Shown here in pieces: positions 7,733-16,302 of a DNA stretch of 64,000 nucleotides; the first letter of the stretch is position 1, and each line of letters starts with the position of its first letter. The notes under the pieces are model-generated. The model saw nothing but the letters and a program-made list of their open reading frames with translations, did not search any database and was not told where the DNA came from. Made by a program: the position numbers and the translations under genes. The DNA is from Autumnicola musiva (GTDB taxonomy: Bacteria; Bacteroidota; Bacteroidia; Flavobacteriales; Flavobacteriaceae), in assembly GCF_031846585.1 (NCBI RefSeq), contig NZ_JAVRHK010000002.1:186001-250000 (forward strand). The letters are read 5' to 3'.

Positions 7733-9487
7733 TTAGCTTACCAGCTGTGCATTGACCATGCGTATTCCATCTTCAATTAAATGAGCAGTTTTCGGTCTTT
7801 TGGATTTAAGGTTTTCCAGGTGGTCCAGTACTTCATTTGCAAGTTTCTGATCTTTGTAAACAGCAAGCTCATAAATTTCTACGGAAAGCAGCCAGTCCTT
7901 TGGGTGATGTTTCTTCAGGATATCAAAAGCAGCATTCAGGGAAAATTTTGTGTTTTTTCCTTCTCGTATATGCCTTACCGCTTCGTAAAGATTTTCCAAC
8001 TCTTCCCGCTCCGGCGTCTTCTTACTTTTTATGGTTGTGGAAGAAGTTTTGTGAGTAATCAGATCAAATGAATAATTATCGGCTGGTCCAGCAAAAGCCG
8101 ATATTATTTCTTTTCCAACAGCCATATCAAATCTTCCCCATTCCGGTCTAAATAGAATCTTTTCTCCATTTGTTACAGTGCAATTTTTAAAGCTGATAAG
8201 GATGATTTTTCCCTGCAGGTTTCGGGTGCCGGTAATTATTTCTCCTTTTACCACAATGCCACCTTCAAATTCCAGTTTTACATCTTCACCTTCATAAATA
8301 TCATAAGCCCTTAGATCACGGGGACTCATATCTTCAATAGCAAGATTAATCCCCTTTAGTTTACCAATAGGAGAACCAAAACCATCAGGATGATTTTCGG
8401 TGCCATGACCCACCAGTTCCTTTTCCCGGTAAGACAATGCCGTTTTTCCTTTGGTTTTAATGTAAACCGGTTTCCCGTCTTTTTCAATTACATCAGTAAA
8501 ATCTCCAGATATTTGTAAGCCGGTACTTAATTCAATGGTTCCAATATTTTTAGAGTCTATCAGCTTCTGAATACCTTCCAGTCCACCTTTACGTAATGCC
8601 ATAGAATTTGCAAATTCTTCCAGCACCAGGCTTAGGTGAGCAAAATCTGGTGTGACATAAAGCTGGGGCTGAGGTTTGGTAATATCAAAATCCTGCTTAA
8701 CAGCTTCAATAGTGTAGGGCAGTTTTGCTACTTTATCGGTCATGCACCAGGTGCTTTCTCCAATGGAAGATAAAAGTCCGGCACCGTAAATTTTCGGATT
8801 TTCAGGCGTGCCTATTAAACCATATTCCACCGTCCACCAGTGCAAATTTCGTATTTGCGCCATTTCACTGGTTGTTTCTATGTTGTTCTGTAGAAAATCC
8901 ACTTTTTCTTCAGCTGCTTTAATTTCCTCTTCGGGGGTATCTTCAGCTTCTTTTAAGATACTGAGCAGGCGTATGGCTTCATAGATTTCATAATCCCGGG
9001 AACTGGAAATTGCCTTACAACCAATTTCACCAAACCTCCTCAGGTATTCAGCATATTCAGGATTGGCAATAATTGGAGCGTGGCCGGCACCTTCGTGGAT
9101 AATATCTGGTGCGGGGGTATATTCAATATGCTCGAGTTGTCTGATGTCACTGGCGATCACCAGTACGTTAAAGGCCTGAAATTCCATAAATGCAGCTGGC
9201 GGAATAAAACCGTCCACAGCAACCGCTGCCCAGCCAATTTCCTTTAAAATTCTGTTCATCCCGTACATATTAGGAATATGGTCTATGGAAATTCCTGTTT
9301 TCTTCAATCCTTCCAGATAAGAGGAATGGGCCACTCTACTAAGATATTGCACATTTTTGCGCATTACATAACGCCACACCGCCTGGTTAACGGGCGTATA
9401 ATTGTCGTAATTCTGCGGTTTTATATATTGCTGAAGGTGTGCCGGCAGCCGGTCCAGTATTTCGTTGGATTGAATTTTATCAAGCAT
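7733..9487 (-). CDS. Aromatic amino acid hydroxylase (phenylalanine 4-monooxygenase family) with C-terminal extension
   Basis: A pterin- and non-haem-iron-dependent hydroxylase expected to convert Phe to Tyr or act on a related aromatic amino acid. The iron ligands are visible: His131 and His136 in HEGAGHAPIIANPEYAEY, and Glu221 in LHWWTVEYGLIG, followed by KIYGAGLLSSIGES. The family usually has about 40 residues between the second His and the Glu; here there are 85, with an acidic helical insert (about 175-215). The catalytic domain ends near residue 325. About 250 further residues, a beta-rich part then a helical part, match nothing I recognise. There is no N-terminal ACT domain. I chose the ATG at 9487 because the longer frame reaches into the upstream gene's terminator. 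Confidence 0.92.
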   Translation of the reverse strand: MLDKIQSNEILDRLPAHLQQYIKPQNYDNYTPVNQAVWRYVMRKNVQYLSRVAHSSYLEGLKKTGISIDHIPNMYGMNRILKEIGWAAVAVDGFIPPAAFMEFQAFNVLVIASDIRQLEHIEYTPAPDIIHEGAGHAPIIANPEYAEYLRRFGEIGCKAISSSRDYEIYEAIRLLSILKEAEDTPEEEIKAAEEKVDFLQNNIETTSEMAQIRNLHWWTVEYGLIGTPENPKIYGAGLLSSIGESTWCMTDKVAKLPYTIEAVKQDFDITKPQPQLYVTPDFAHLSLVLEEFANSMALRKGGLEGIQKLIDSKNIGTIELSTGLQISGDFTDVIEKDGKPVYIKTKGKTALSYREKELVGHGTENHPDGFGSPIGKLKGINLAIEDMSPRDLRAYDIYEGEDVKLEFEGGIVVKGEIITGTRNLQGKIILISFKNCTVTNGEKILFRPEWGRFDMAVGKEIISAFAGPADNYSFDLITHKTSSTTIKSKKTPEREELENLYEAVRHIREGKNTKFSLNAAFDILKKHHPKDWLLSVEIYELAVYKDQKLANEVLDHLENLKSKRPKTAHLIEDGIRMVNAQLVS

Positions 9488-9556
9488 AATTGTGTGGTTT
9501 GAACTAAAGGTAAGCAATTTGCAGTTCAAAATGATGTTTCCGGAACGGCTGAAAAT

Positions 9557-9580
9557 TAAAAAAGCCCCTCTAAAGGGGCC
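9557..9580 (-). terminator. Rho-independent terminator of the DUF4136 gene
   Basis: On the minus strand a GCCCCT / AGGGGC hairpin with a 4-base loop (9564-9579) is followed by TTTTTTAA. It lies just after the TAG at 9591-9593, so it separates the lipoprotein gene from the hydroxylase gene downstream. Confidence 0.85.
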
Positions 9581-9590
9581 GGATAAAGAT

Positions 9591-10139
9591 CTATTCATTT
9601 GATCCCGGAGGATATTTTTCTAAAATTTTACTTACAATTTCATTAATTCGCTCCTGTTTCCTTTCAACTTTCTCTGCCAGGGCAGCAGTTCCCATTCCCT
9701 GCCAAACCAGTTCCATATCTTCAGAGTCAATGAGGTCCAAATATAAAGTTCCTTCACTTGTACGGTTTACGGTATTATAACCAGATCCCCAGTACCATGG
9801 GCTCCATCCCCAACCATATCCCCAGCCGGGCATATTGTTTTGATAAATATTAATATTTTCATTCGTTTTTGTAAAAATGCTTACCAAAAGATCGGGGTTT
9901 TCAGATTTTGTAAAGCCTTTTTTGTTCATTTCCTGCTCAATAGCTCTCAGGATCCTTTTTTTATCAAGGTCTGAAATTTCAGCTTTATCAATTCCCGGCT
10001 TAAAAAAAGCATAGGTATTATAAGAACCAAAATTGGCTTCGCGGTCATAATCGGAAGCAACCTGTACAGTGCTGCAGGAAGTTATTAAAACTGTGGCAAG
10101 CAACAGAAATGGTGTAAATTTTAATATTTTCATTTTCAT
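9591..10139 (-). CDS. DUF4136 domain-containing lipoprotein
   Basis: A 182-residue predicted lipoprotein. The signal peptide ends in the lipobox LITSC (Cys at about residue 22), followed by STVQVASDYDREANFGSYNTYAFF, which is the start of the DUF4136 domain. The domain runs to about residue 170 and includes GTLYLDLIDSEDMELVWQG. An aromatic, Gly-rich insert (GWGYGWGWSPWYWGSGY) sits mid-domain. Two Met codons (10139 and 10133) are possible starts. The family is common in Bacteroidota and Proteobacteria outer membranes and has no known function. A strong terminator follows the gene. Confidence 0.93.
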   Translation of the reverse strand: MKMKILKFTPFLLLATVLITSCSTVQVASDYDREANFGSYNTYAFFKPGIDKAEISDLDKKRILRAIEQEMNKKGFTKSENPDLLVSIFTKTNENINIYQNNMPGWGYGWGWSPWYWGSGYNTVNRTSEGTLYLDLIDSEDMELVWQGMGTAALAEKVERKQERINEIVSKILEKYPPGSNE

Positions 10140-10242
10140 AAAATTTTAATCGGCCGTTAAACCTCCCTTAGTACTGGTTGCTATTGGCCTTTGTTATCTG
10201 CCCGCTAAAGGGCTTATAATTTAAGTTAAAGTTGATATACAT

Positions 10243-12234
10243 CTAATCTTTTAGAAGCGCCTCATCCACCAAATTAGGAATGGTTAATTTTAATCCCGGC
10301 TCCATTTGCATAGCTCGCTTTGCCGTAAAGATTGCTCCTTTATTTCTCGCCCAGGAGCGCCTCGCAATGCCATTATTTACATCCCAAAAAAGCATGGACT
10401 TTAGTCGCTCTTCAGATAAAGAATTACCCTCAAGAATCATGCCGAATCCACCATTTATTACCTCTCCCCAGCCTATTCCGCCGCCATTGTGAATGCTTAC
10501 CCAGGTAGCACCTCTAAAGCTGTCCCCAATTACATTTTGTATGGCCATATCTGCCGTAAAGCCGGAGCCATCGTAAATATTACTGGTTTCTCGATAGGGA
10601 GAATCTGTGCCGGAAACATCATGATGATCCCTTCCTAAAACTACAGGTCCTATTTCATTTTTTGCAATAGCATCATTAAATGCTTTGGCAATTGCTATAC
10701 GTCCTATCGCATCAGCATAAAGAATCCTGGCCTGTGAGCCTACCACGAGTTTATTCTCTTGTGCACCTTTAATCCAATTGATATTATCTGCCATTTGCTG
10801 CTGAATTTCTTCCGGGGCGTCTTCTTTTAATTCCTGAAGCACTTCCGTGGCGATTTTATCAGTTTTTAGCAGGTCTTCTTCTTTTCCTGAAGTACAAACC
10901 CAGCGGAAAGGCCCAAAGCCATAATCAAAACACATGGGACCCATAATATCCTGCACATAACTGGGGTATTTAAACTGCTGCCCGTCTTCAGCCATAATAT
11001 CGGCCCCGGCACGGGAAGCTTCCAGTAAAAATGCATTTCCATAGTCGAAGAAATAGGTGCCGCGGGCGGTATGTTTATTTATAGCCGCGGTTTGCCGTCT
11101 TAAACTTTCCTGTACTTTCTCTTTAAAGGCTTCAGGATCTGCAGACATTAATTGTTGTGCTTCTTCAAAAGTCAGGCCTGCAGGATAATACCCACCGGAC
11201 CAGGGGTTGTGCAGCGAAGTCTGGTCACTTCCCAGGTCAATAAATATATTCTCTTTATCAAAATATTCCCATACTTTCACAATATTGCCGTGGTAAGCAA
11301 TGGAAACAACTTCTTTTCCTTCTTTTGCTTTTTTAACTCTTTCAGCTAATTCCGCTAAATCATTAATAACTTCATCTATCCAACCCTGGCTGTGCCTGGT
11401 TTCAATGGCTTTTAGGTTCACTTCAGCACAAACGGTGATACAGCCGGCGATATTTCCCGCTTTTGGCTGGGCACCGCTCATGCCTCCCAGACCGGAGGTA
11501 ACAAATAATTTTCCGCTAAGGTCTTCACCGTTTTTGGCAATTTTCCTGCCTGCATTTAAAATGGTGATGGTGGTGCCGTGAACAATCCCCTGCGGACCAA
11601 TGTACATATAACTTCCCGCTGTCATTTGCCCGTACTGTGTTACGCCAAGGGCATTATATTTCTCTAAATCATCAGGTTTTGAATAATTGGGAATCATCAT
11701 ACCGTTGGTCACCACTACACGTGGGGCGTATTTATTGGAAGGGAACAGGCCCATGGGATGGCCGGAATAAACAGCCAGTGTTTGGTCTTCTTCCATTTCA
11801 GCCAGGTATTTCATGGTAAGCAGGTATTGCGCCCAATTTTGGAAAACCGAGCCATTGCCTCCGTAGGTAATCAATTCTTCCGGATGTTGGGCTACCTGTG
11901 GATCCAGGTTGTTCTGGATCATGAGCATGATTCCTTTTGCCTGCAGGCATTTCCCGGGATATTCTTCAATTGGCCGGGCATATATTTCGTAATCAGGCTT
12001 AAAACGGTACATATAAATACGGCCGAACTTCTCCAGCTCTCCCTTAAACTCCGGTAGTAAAATTTCATGGTGCCTGGGTTCAAAATACCGTAAGGCATTT
12101 TCCAGCGCCAGTTTTTTCTCTTCCGCAGTTAAAATATCTTTGCGTTTTGGCGCATGATTTGCCTCCTCGTTGTAAGGCTTCTTTTCTGGCAATTCTGAAG
12201 GAATTCCCTGTAGTACCTGCTTTTTATAATTCAT
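10243..12234 (-). CDS. hutU: Urocanate hydratase
   Basis: Second enzyme of histidine degradation: converts urocanate to 4-imidazolone-5-propionate using tightly bound NAD+ as an electrophile. The 663-residue protein carries the family signatures ITYGGNGSVFQNWAQYLLT, GMMIPNYSK, VTSGLGGMSGAQPKAGN and the active-site Cys region FGPFRWVCTSGKEED. The C-terminal segment SIHNGGGIGWGEVINGGFG is also typical. It is longer than the roughly 555-residue proteobacterial enzyme; an extended form is usual in Bacteroidota. hutH, hutI and hutG are not in this window, so the pathway must be completed elsewhere. Confidence 0.97.
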   Translation of the reverse strand: MNYKKQVLQGIPSELPEKKPYNEEANHAPKRKDILTAEEKKLALENALRYFEPRHHEILLPEFKGELEKFGRIYMYRFKPDYEIYARPIEEYPGKCLQAKGIMLMIQNNLDPQVAQHPEELITYGGNGSVFQNWAQYLLTMKYLAEMEEDQTLAVYSGHPMGLFPSNKYAPRVVVTNGMMIPNYSKPDDLEKYNALGVTQYGQMTAGSYMYIGPQGIVHGTTITILNAGRKIAKNGEDLSGKLFVTSGLGGMSGAQPKAGNIAGCITVCAEVNLKAIETRHSQGWIDEVINDLAELAERVKKAKEGKEVVSIAYHGNIVKVWEYFDKENIFIDLGSDQTSLHNPWSGGYYPAGLTFEEAQQLMSADPEAFKEKVQESLRRQTAAINKHTARGTYFFDYGNAFLLEASRAGADIMAEDGQQFKYPSYVQDIMGPMCFDYGFGPFRWVCTSGKEEDLLKTDKIATEVLQELKEDAPEEIQQQMADNINWIKGAQENKLVVGSQARILYADAIGRIAIAKAFNDAIAKNEIGPVVLGRDHHDVSGTDSPYRETSNIYDGSGFTADMAIQNVIGDSFRGATWVSIHNGGGIGWGEVINGGFGMILEGNSLSEERLKSMLFWDVNNGIARRSWARNKGAIFTAKRAMQMEPGLKLTIPNLVDEALLKD

Positions 12235-12316
12235 TTTCCCAATTTTAGATTCATACTATAATTCACTTGGCATTTTGGAGAAATAGAAGCTGCATTTTTG
12301 CAGGATCGGGAGAAGT

Positions 12317-12487
12317 TTATTCCTGCCGGTTTGTTTTTTTGTTATAGCCGTAGGGGCAGTGCCGGCAACCGCTTTCGCAGCAATAACCTCTTTTTAGATG
12401 ATATTGTTCGGTAAAACATTTATAACCTTCCGGTGTAAGATAGTAATCTCCTTCTTCCAACGGAATTCTTTTCTTAGAAAAACTCAT
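12317..12487 (-). CDS. DUF5522 small Cys-rich protein
   Basis: A 56-residue protein I translated by hand. The start is MSFSKKRIPLEEGDYYLTPE and the core is KRGYCCESGCRHCPYGY. The CC-x3-C-x2-CPYG cluster identifies DUF5522, and a fifth Cys lies in GYKCF. Four or five clustered cysteines suggest a metal or Fe-S site, but this is inference. The -7 box TAATTTTG (12492-12499, minus) is only 4 bp from the ATG, implying a leaderless or nearly leaderless mRNA. It is divergent from the gene at 12520, with 32 bp between them. The final codons are KKTNRQE. Confidence 0.88.
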   Translation of the reverse strand: MSFSKKRIPLEEGDYYLTPEGYKCFTEQYHLKRGYCCESGCRHCPYGYNKKTNRQE

Positions 12488-12491
12488 AGCA

Positions 12492-12499
12492 CAAAATTA
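12492..12499 (-). promoter_or_regulatory. -7 box of the DUF5522 gene, next to the start codon
   Basis: The minus strand reads TAATTTTG followed by TGCT and then ATG. It is an exact TAnnTTTG match. The same TTTTGTGCTATG string precedes the SPOUT methyltransferase gene at 24532. Confidence 0.55.
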
Positions 12500-12519
12500 C
12501 AAATTCTTATCTTGAAAGA

Positions 12520-12846
12520 ATGATAGTGGTGGTGAACAAATATTTACTGGCAAAAGGCTTTAAAGGGGTGAGTTTGTGGCCTTTTATTATCGTGAAATAT
12601 TCCGGTTATAAAGGAGATGAAATTTTTATTAATCATGAGAAAATTCATCTGCGACAACAGCTTGAGTTGCTTATAATTCCTTTCTACCTCTGGTATACTG
12701 CGGAATTTCTTATCCGTTGCCTTCAGTATAAAAATGCTTATAAGGCTTACCGGAACATCAGTTTTGAGAAAGAAGCATATCAGCAGGAAAAGGATTTCTC
12801 CTATTTAAGTCGAAGAAATATCTGGTCTTTTCTGAAATATCTCTAG
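12520..12846 (+). CDS. Small membrane protein with zincin-like HExxH motif
   Basis: A 108-residue protein I recognise only as a conserved flavobacterial hypothetical. It holds HEKIH at about residues 39-43, then a hydrophobic stretch (LELLIIPFYLWYTAEFLI, about 49-67). An acidic FEKEAYQQEKD segment lies about 45 residues after the HExxH. That order, HExxH - membrane helix - E-x-E-A, is the layout of the M48/M56 gluzincins reduced to a minimum. Protease activity is unproven. The ATG at 12520 is the only sensible start. It heads a plus-strand cluster, 42 bp before the desulfhydrase gene. Confidence 0.82.
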   Translation: MIVVVNKYLLAKGFKGVSLWPFIIVKYSGYKGDEIFINHEKIHLRQQLELLIIPFYLWYTAEFLIRCLQYKNAYKAYRNISFEKEAYQQEKDFSYLSRRNIWSFLKYL

Positions 12847-12888
12847 CATTTCATTGTGAGGCAGGAGCGGCTTTTTAATCTTTGTATT

Positions 12889-13821
12889 ATGGCCGATTTT
12901 CTTAATGCTGAAATCACCGCAGTCCCGAACCAGTTCATTACAAACTTCGGAACTATTTCGCTTTATCTGAAGCGGGAAGACCTGCTGCATCCTGAAGTTT
13001 CCGGCAACAAGTTTAGAAAATTAAAATACAACATCGCTGAAGCAAAAAAGCAGGGAAAGCTCAAAATTCTGACTTTTGGAGGAGCATTTTCCAACCATAT
13101 CTCCGCAACGGCGGTTGCGGGAAAAATATCAGGCCTAAAAACAATAGGAATTATTAGAGGAGAGGAATTGGGGCATGACCTGCCGAAAACTTTAAAATTT
13201 AATGACACGCTTAAATTTGCCAATTCTTGTGGGATGCAACTTAAATTCATTTCCCGGGAAAAATACCGACACAAAGAAGATGCTGTTTTTATTGAAGAAT
13301 TAAAAAAGGAATTTGGTGATTTTTATCTGGTTTCGGAAGGCGGAACAAATGCTTTAGCAATTAAAGGCTGCGAAGAAATAATCACTTCGGCAGATGAGGA
13401 ATTTGATTATATCTGTACTTCAGTGGGAACCGGCGGCACGTTTTCTGGAATCATCAATGCCTCCTGTAGCCATCATAAGGTGTTGGGGTTTTCAGCATTA
13501 AAAGGAGATTTTCTTACTTCCGAAGTAAAAGAGAGCGTAAATAAAGAAAACTGGAAAATTATTACAGATTACCATTTTGGTGGTTATGCAAAGGTAAATG
13601 CTGAATTGATCAATTTCATCAATCAGTTTAAAGAAGAATATAATATTCTGCTGGATCCTGTTTACACGGGCAAATTACTTTTTGGTATTTTTGCGATGAT
13701 CGAAAAAGGTCAATTTCCGAAGAATTCAAAAATTCTTGCCGTCCATACGGGAGGAATACAGGGAATTGCCGGAATGAACAAACGATTGAAAAAGAAAAAT
13801 CTGCCCTTAATCCATTTATAA
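12889..13821 (+). CDS. D-cysteine desulfhydrase / ACC deaminase family PLP enzyme
   Basis: A 310-residue fold-type II PLP enzyme. The PLP lysine lies in the motif VSGNKFRKLKYN near residue 45. It is followed by LTFGGAFSNHISATA, which binds the substrate carboxylate, and by the phosphate-binding loop TSVGTGGTFSG around residue 185. Members cleave D-cysteine to pyruvate, H2S and ammonia, or open the ACC ring; sequence alone does not separate the two. I chose the ATG at 12889 (MADFLNAEITAVPNQ) over a GTG at 12856. The glucosaminidase gene starts 2 bp after its stop. Confidence 0.9.
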   Translation: MADFLNAEITAVPNQFITNFGTISLYLKREDLLHPEVSGNKFRKLKYNIAEAKKQGKLKILTFGGAFSNHISATAVAGKISGLKTIGIIRGEELGHDLPKTLKFNDTLKFANSCGMQLKFISREKYRHKEDAVFIEELKKEFGDFYLVSEGGTNALAIKGCEEIITSADEEFDYICTSVGTGGTFSGIINASCSHHKVLGFSALKGDFLTSEVKESVNKENWKIITDYHFGGYAKVNAELINFINQFKEEYNILLDPVYTGKLLFGIFAMIEKGQFPKNSKILAVHTGGIQGIAGMNKRLKKKNLPLIHL

Positions 13822-13823
13822 AT

Positions 13824-14633
13824 ATGAAGGTTAAACAACTTGTTTTATTATGTATGCTGAGTGTTTTTCTTTTTTCCTGCGGAAGTAAGAAAAAAGCAGC
13901 GAACAGGCGTGGTTCCAACAGGGAAATGGTGAGCAGGAGGGTAGTACCTGCTGAAGTGGAAAATAATGTACGTAAAAACAGTGGCCCCGTGACTTATGCC
14001 GTAAGTGTGGAACATTACATCCAGCTTTTTGCGCCAATTGCTATGGAAGAAATGAAACTATATAAAATCCCGGCCAGTATTACGCTGGCGCAGGGCATTC
14101 TTGAATCTGGAGCTGGCCGTGGCGAACTTTCCAGAAGGGCAAACAATCATTTCGGGATAAAATGCCATGACTGGAAGGGCGCAAAAGTTTATCATGATGA
14201 CGACCGCCGGCAGGAGTGTTTCAGGAAATATAACGATCCAAAATATTCCTATCGGGACCATTCTCTTTTTTTAGCAAAAAGAGGGCGGTATGCAGATTTG
14301 TTTACGCTTGATGCCGATGATTATAAAGGTTGGGCGAGAGGCCTCAAAAAAGCGGGTTATGCAACAGACAGGAGATATCCCGATAAACTTATTGACCTGG
14401 TTGAAAAATACCAATTATATAAATTTGATGAAGAGGTGTTGGGGAGACCTTCCCGAAATTATGCTGAACTGGCCGAGGGTAATGATACTTCTACTTCTAC
14501 CTATGTGGTGAAAAAGGGAGATACCCTTTATTCTATCTCAAAAAGATATAATACAACAGTTGCTGAAATCCAGCGTTCCAATAATCTCGACGGTACCTCC
14601 ATTTCTATAGGGCAGGTGTTGTACATTAATTAA
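13824..14633 (+). CDS. Glucosaminidase-domain lipoprotein with LysM
   Basis: A 269-residue predicted lipoprotein (lipobox LFSC, Cys19) that should hydrolyse the peptidoglycan glycan backbone. A basic linker (about 20-55) leads to a glucosaminidase (GH73-like) domain at about 68-210 with the catalytic Glu in LAQGILESGAGRGELS and the family segments NNHFGIKCHDWKG and YSYRDHSLFL. A single LysM domain at about 225-269 (TYVVKKGDTLYSISKRYNTT) binds peptidoglycan. It lies 2 bp after the desulfhydrase gene and 14 bp before hemL, so it is inside an operon. Confidence 0.95.
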   Translation: MKVKQLVLLCMLSVFLFSCGSKKKAANRRGSNREMVSRRVVPAEVENNVRKNSGPVTYAVSVEHYIQLFAPIAMEEMKLYKIPASITLAQGILESGAGRGELSRRANNHFGIKCHDWKGAKVYHDDDRRQECFRKYNDPKYSYRDHSLFLAKRGRYADLFTLDADDYKGWARGLKKAGYATDRRYPDKLIDLVEKYQLYKFDEEVLGRPSRNYAELAEGNDTSTSTYVVKKGDTLYSISKRYNTTVAEIQRSNNLDGTSISIGQVLYIN

Positions 14634-14647
14634 AGAAAACGAAAGTT

Positions 14648-15937
14648 ATGATTTATAAAAGAAGCAGCGAATTATTCGCTTCAGCTCAAAAAGTAATTCC
14701 CGGAGGAGTAAACTCACCCGTGCGTGCATTTAAAGCCGTTGGGGGAGATCCGGTATTTATTAAAGAGGCCAAAGGAGCCTATCTTTATGATGAAGACGGA
14801 AATCAGCTTGTTGATTATATCAATTCCTGGGGGCCGCTTATTTTAGGTCATGCACATCAGCCCGTAATTGATGCTTTAGTGGAAAGGGCTAAAAAGGGAA
14901 CTTCTTTTGGAACTCCTACCGAGCTCGAAACAAAAATCGCAGACCTGGCGGTACAAATGGTGCCGAATATCGATAAAATCAGGATGGTAAATTCCGGAAC
15001 TGAGGCCTGTATGAGTGCGGTACGCCTTGCCCGCGGATTTTCAGGGAAAGAGAAAATTATCAAATTTGCTGGTTGTTATCATGGCCATAGCGATAGTTTT
15101 CTTATCCAGGCGGGCAGTGGAGCCGTAACTTTTGGTACTCCCAACAGCCCGGGTGTGACGCAGGGAACTGCGAAAGACACTTTGCTGGCAACTTATAATA
15201 ACCTGGAAAGCGTGCAGCAACTGATAGATGCCAATAAAGGTGAAATTGCCTGCCTTATTATTGAACCGGTTCCCGGTAACATGGGTTGCATTCCTCCTAA
15301 AGAAGGTTTTTTAGAAGGCCTTAGGGAATTATGTGATGCCAATGATATTTTGCTGATTTTTGATGAGGTAATGACCGGTTTCAGACTGGCCCAGGGTGGT
15401 GTCCAGCAGCGTTTAGATGTGAATGCCGATATTGTATGCTTCGGAAAAGTGATTGGCGGCGGCTTGCCCGTTGGTGCTTTTGCTGCCCGAAATGAAATCA
15501 TGGATTATCTGGCGCCTGTTGGGCCGGTGTACCAGGCCGGTACTTTAAGCGGAAACCCTCTTGCCATGGCAGCCGGTTTGGCAATGCTTGAAGAGCTGAG
15601 TGAGCGGTCCGAAATCTATGATTCTATAGAAGAAAAGACCGAATATTTGCACAAAGGAATGGAGAAGGCGCTGAAGGCGAACGATGTAGTGCATACTATT
15701 AACAGGATGGGTTCTATGATTTCAGTCCATTTTGCTGAAGAGCCCGTTGTGAATTTTGATTCTGCCGCAGCTGCGGCATCAAACGGGAAGTTCAATAAAT
15801 TCTTCCACGGATTGCTGGAGAATGGAATTTATATAGCACCCAGTGCTTTTGAAACCTGGTTTATTACTGAAGCTTTATCTTACAGCGATTTGGATAAGAC
15901 CATAGCCGCGGTAGAAAATGTAGCGAAAGATTTATAA
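14648..15937 (+). CDS. hemL: Glutamate-1-semialdehyde 2,1-aminomutase
   Basis: Converts glutamate-1-semialdehyde to 5-aminolevulinate, the last step of the C5 route to haem. The 429-residue class III aminotransferase has the PLP lysine at Lys267 in CFGKVIGGGLPVGAF. Other signatures are VIPGGVNSPVRAFKAVGG, MVNSGTEACMSAVRLARG, GCYHGHSDSFLIQAGSG and IFDEVMTGFR. Length and motifs are normal. It is last in the plus-strand cluster and is followed by a palindromic terminator at 15957-15991. Confidence 0.98.
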   Translation: MIYKRSSELFASAQKVIPGGVNSPVRAFKAVGGDPVFIKEAKGAYLYDEDGNQLVDYINSWGPLILGHAHQPVIDALVERAKKGTSFGTPTELETKIADLAVQMVPNIDKIRMVNSGTEACMSAVRLARGFSGKEKIIKFAGCYHGHSDSFLIQAGSGAVTFGTPNSPGVTQGTAKDTLLATYNNLESVQQLIDANKGEIACLIIEPVPGNMGCIPPKEGFLEGLRELCDANDILLIFDEVMTGFRLAQGGVQQRLDVNADIVCFGKVIGGGLPVGAFAARNEIMDYLAPVGPVYQAGTLSGNPLAMAAGLAMLEELSERSEIYDSIEEKTEYLHKGMEKALKANDVVHTINRMGSMISVHFAEEPVVNFDSAAAAASNGKFNKFFHGLLENGIYIAPSAFETWFITEALSYSDLDKTIAAVENVAKDL

Positions 15938-15956
15938 TTAAGGCTAAAAAAGATTG

Positions 15957-15991
15957 AAACCTCACAAGTTTTTAAAACCTGTGGGGTTTTT
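15957..15991 (+). terminator. Palindromic terminator after hemL
   Basis: AAACCTCACA pairs imperfectly with TGTGGGGTTT through a T/A-rich middle, followed by a T-run. It is a diverged copy of the perfect 32-bp palindrome at 19233-19264. Confidence 0.75.
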
Positions 15992-16048
15992 GTATTAATT
16001 TCGAGAAATAAGGTAATAGGAATCGACTGAAAATTAACGAGTAAGTTA

Positions 16049-16302
16049 CTATTTAATATTTTTTAGGTCAAGAAGTTCAACCAGCCCTCCATTGATTTCG
16101 TTTAATTCCAACTCATTCAATTGGCCCAATCTACCCAATACCAATTCTTTGCTTATAGTCACCAACTTGCTCAATCTAACCAAAGAGGTAAAAGAAACGG
16201 TAATGTCTTCAACAGTTTCAACTAAAATTAGAGCCGGTCTATTTTTTGCTCCCGTGAAATCGGTAAACGGAAAGGGATTAATATAATGTCTCCCTTTTTC
16301 AT
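16049..16302 (-). pseudogene. PemK/MazF-type toxin, frameshifted and internally deleted
   Basis: The original start is the ATG at 16302-16300, overlapping the antitoxin stop (ATGA). It reads MKKGDIILIPF, the classic start of this toxin family. The next expected residues, PFTDFTGAKNRPALILVE, are in the other frame. One C is missing from the CCTTTCCG run at about 16268-16276. A frame starting at 16312 (MFINEKGRHYINPFPFTD) stays open for 87 codons across the lesion, but only by reading the first codons out of register. After DITVSF it jumps to TSLVRLSKLVTISKELVLG, lacking about 25-30 residues that normally lie between. Two independent lesions argue for an inactive toxin. Confidence 0.78.
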
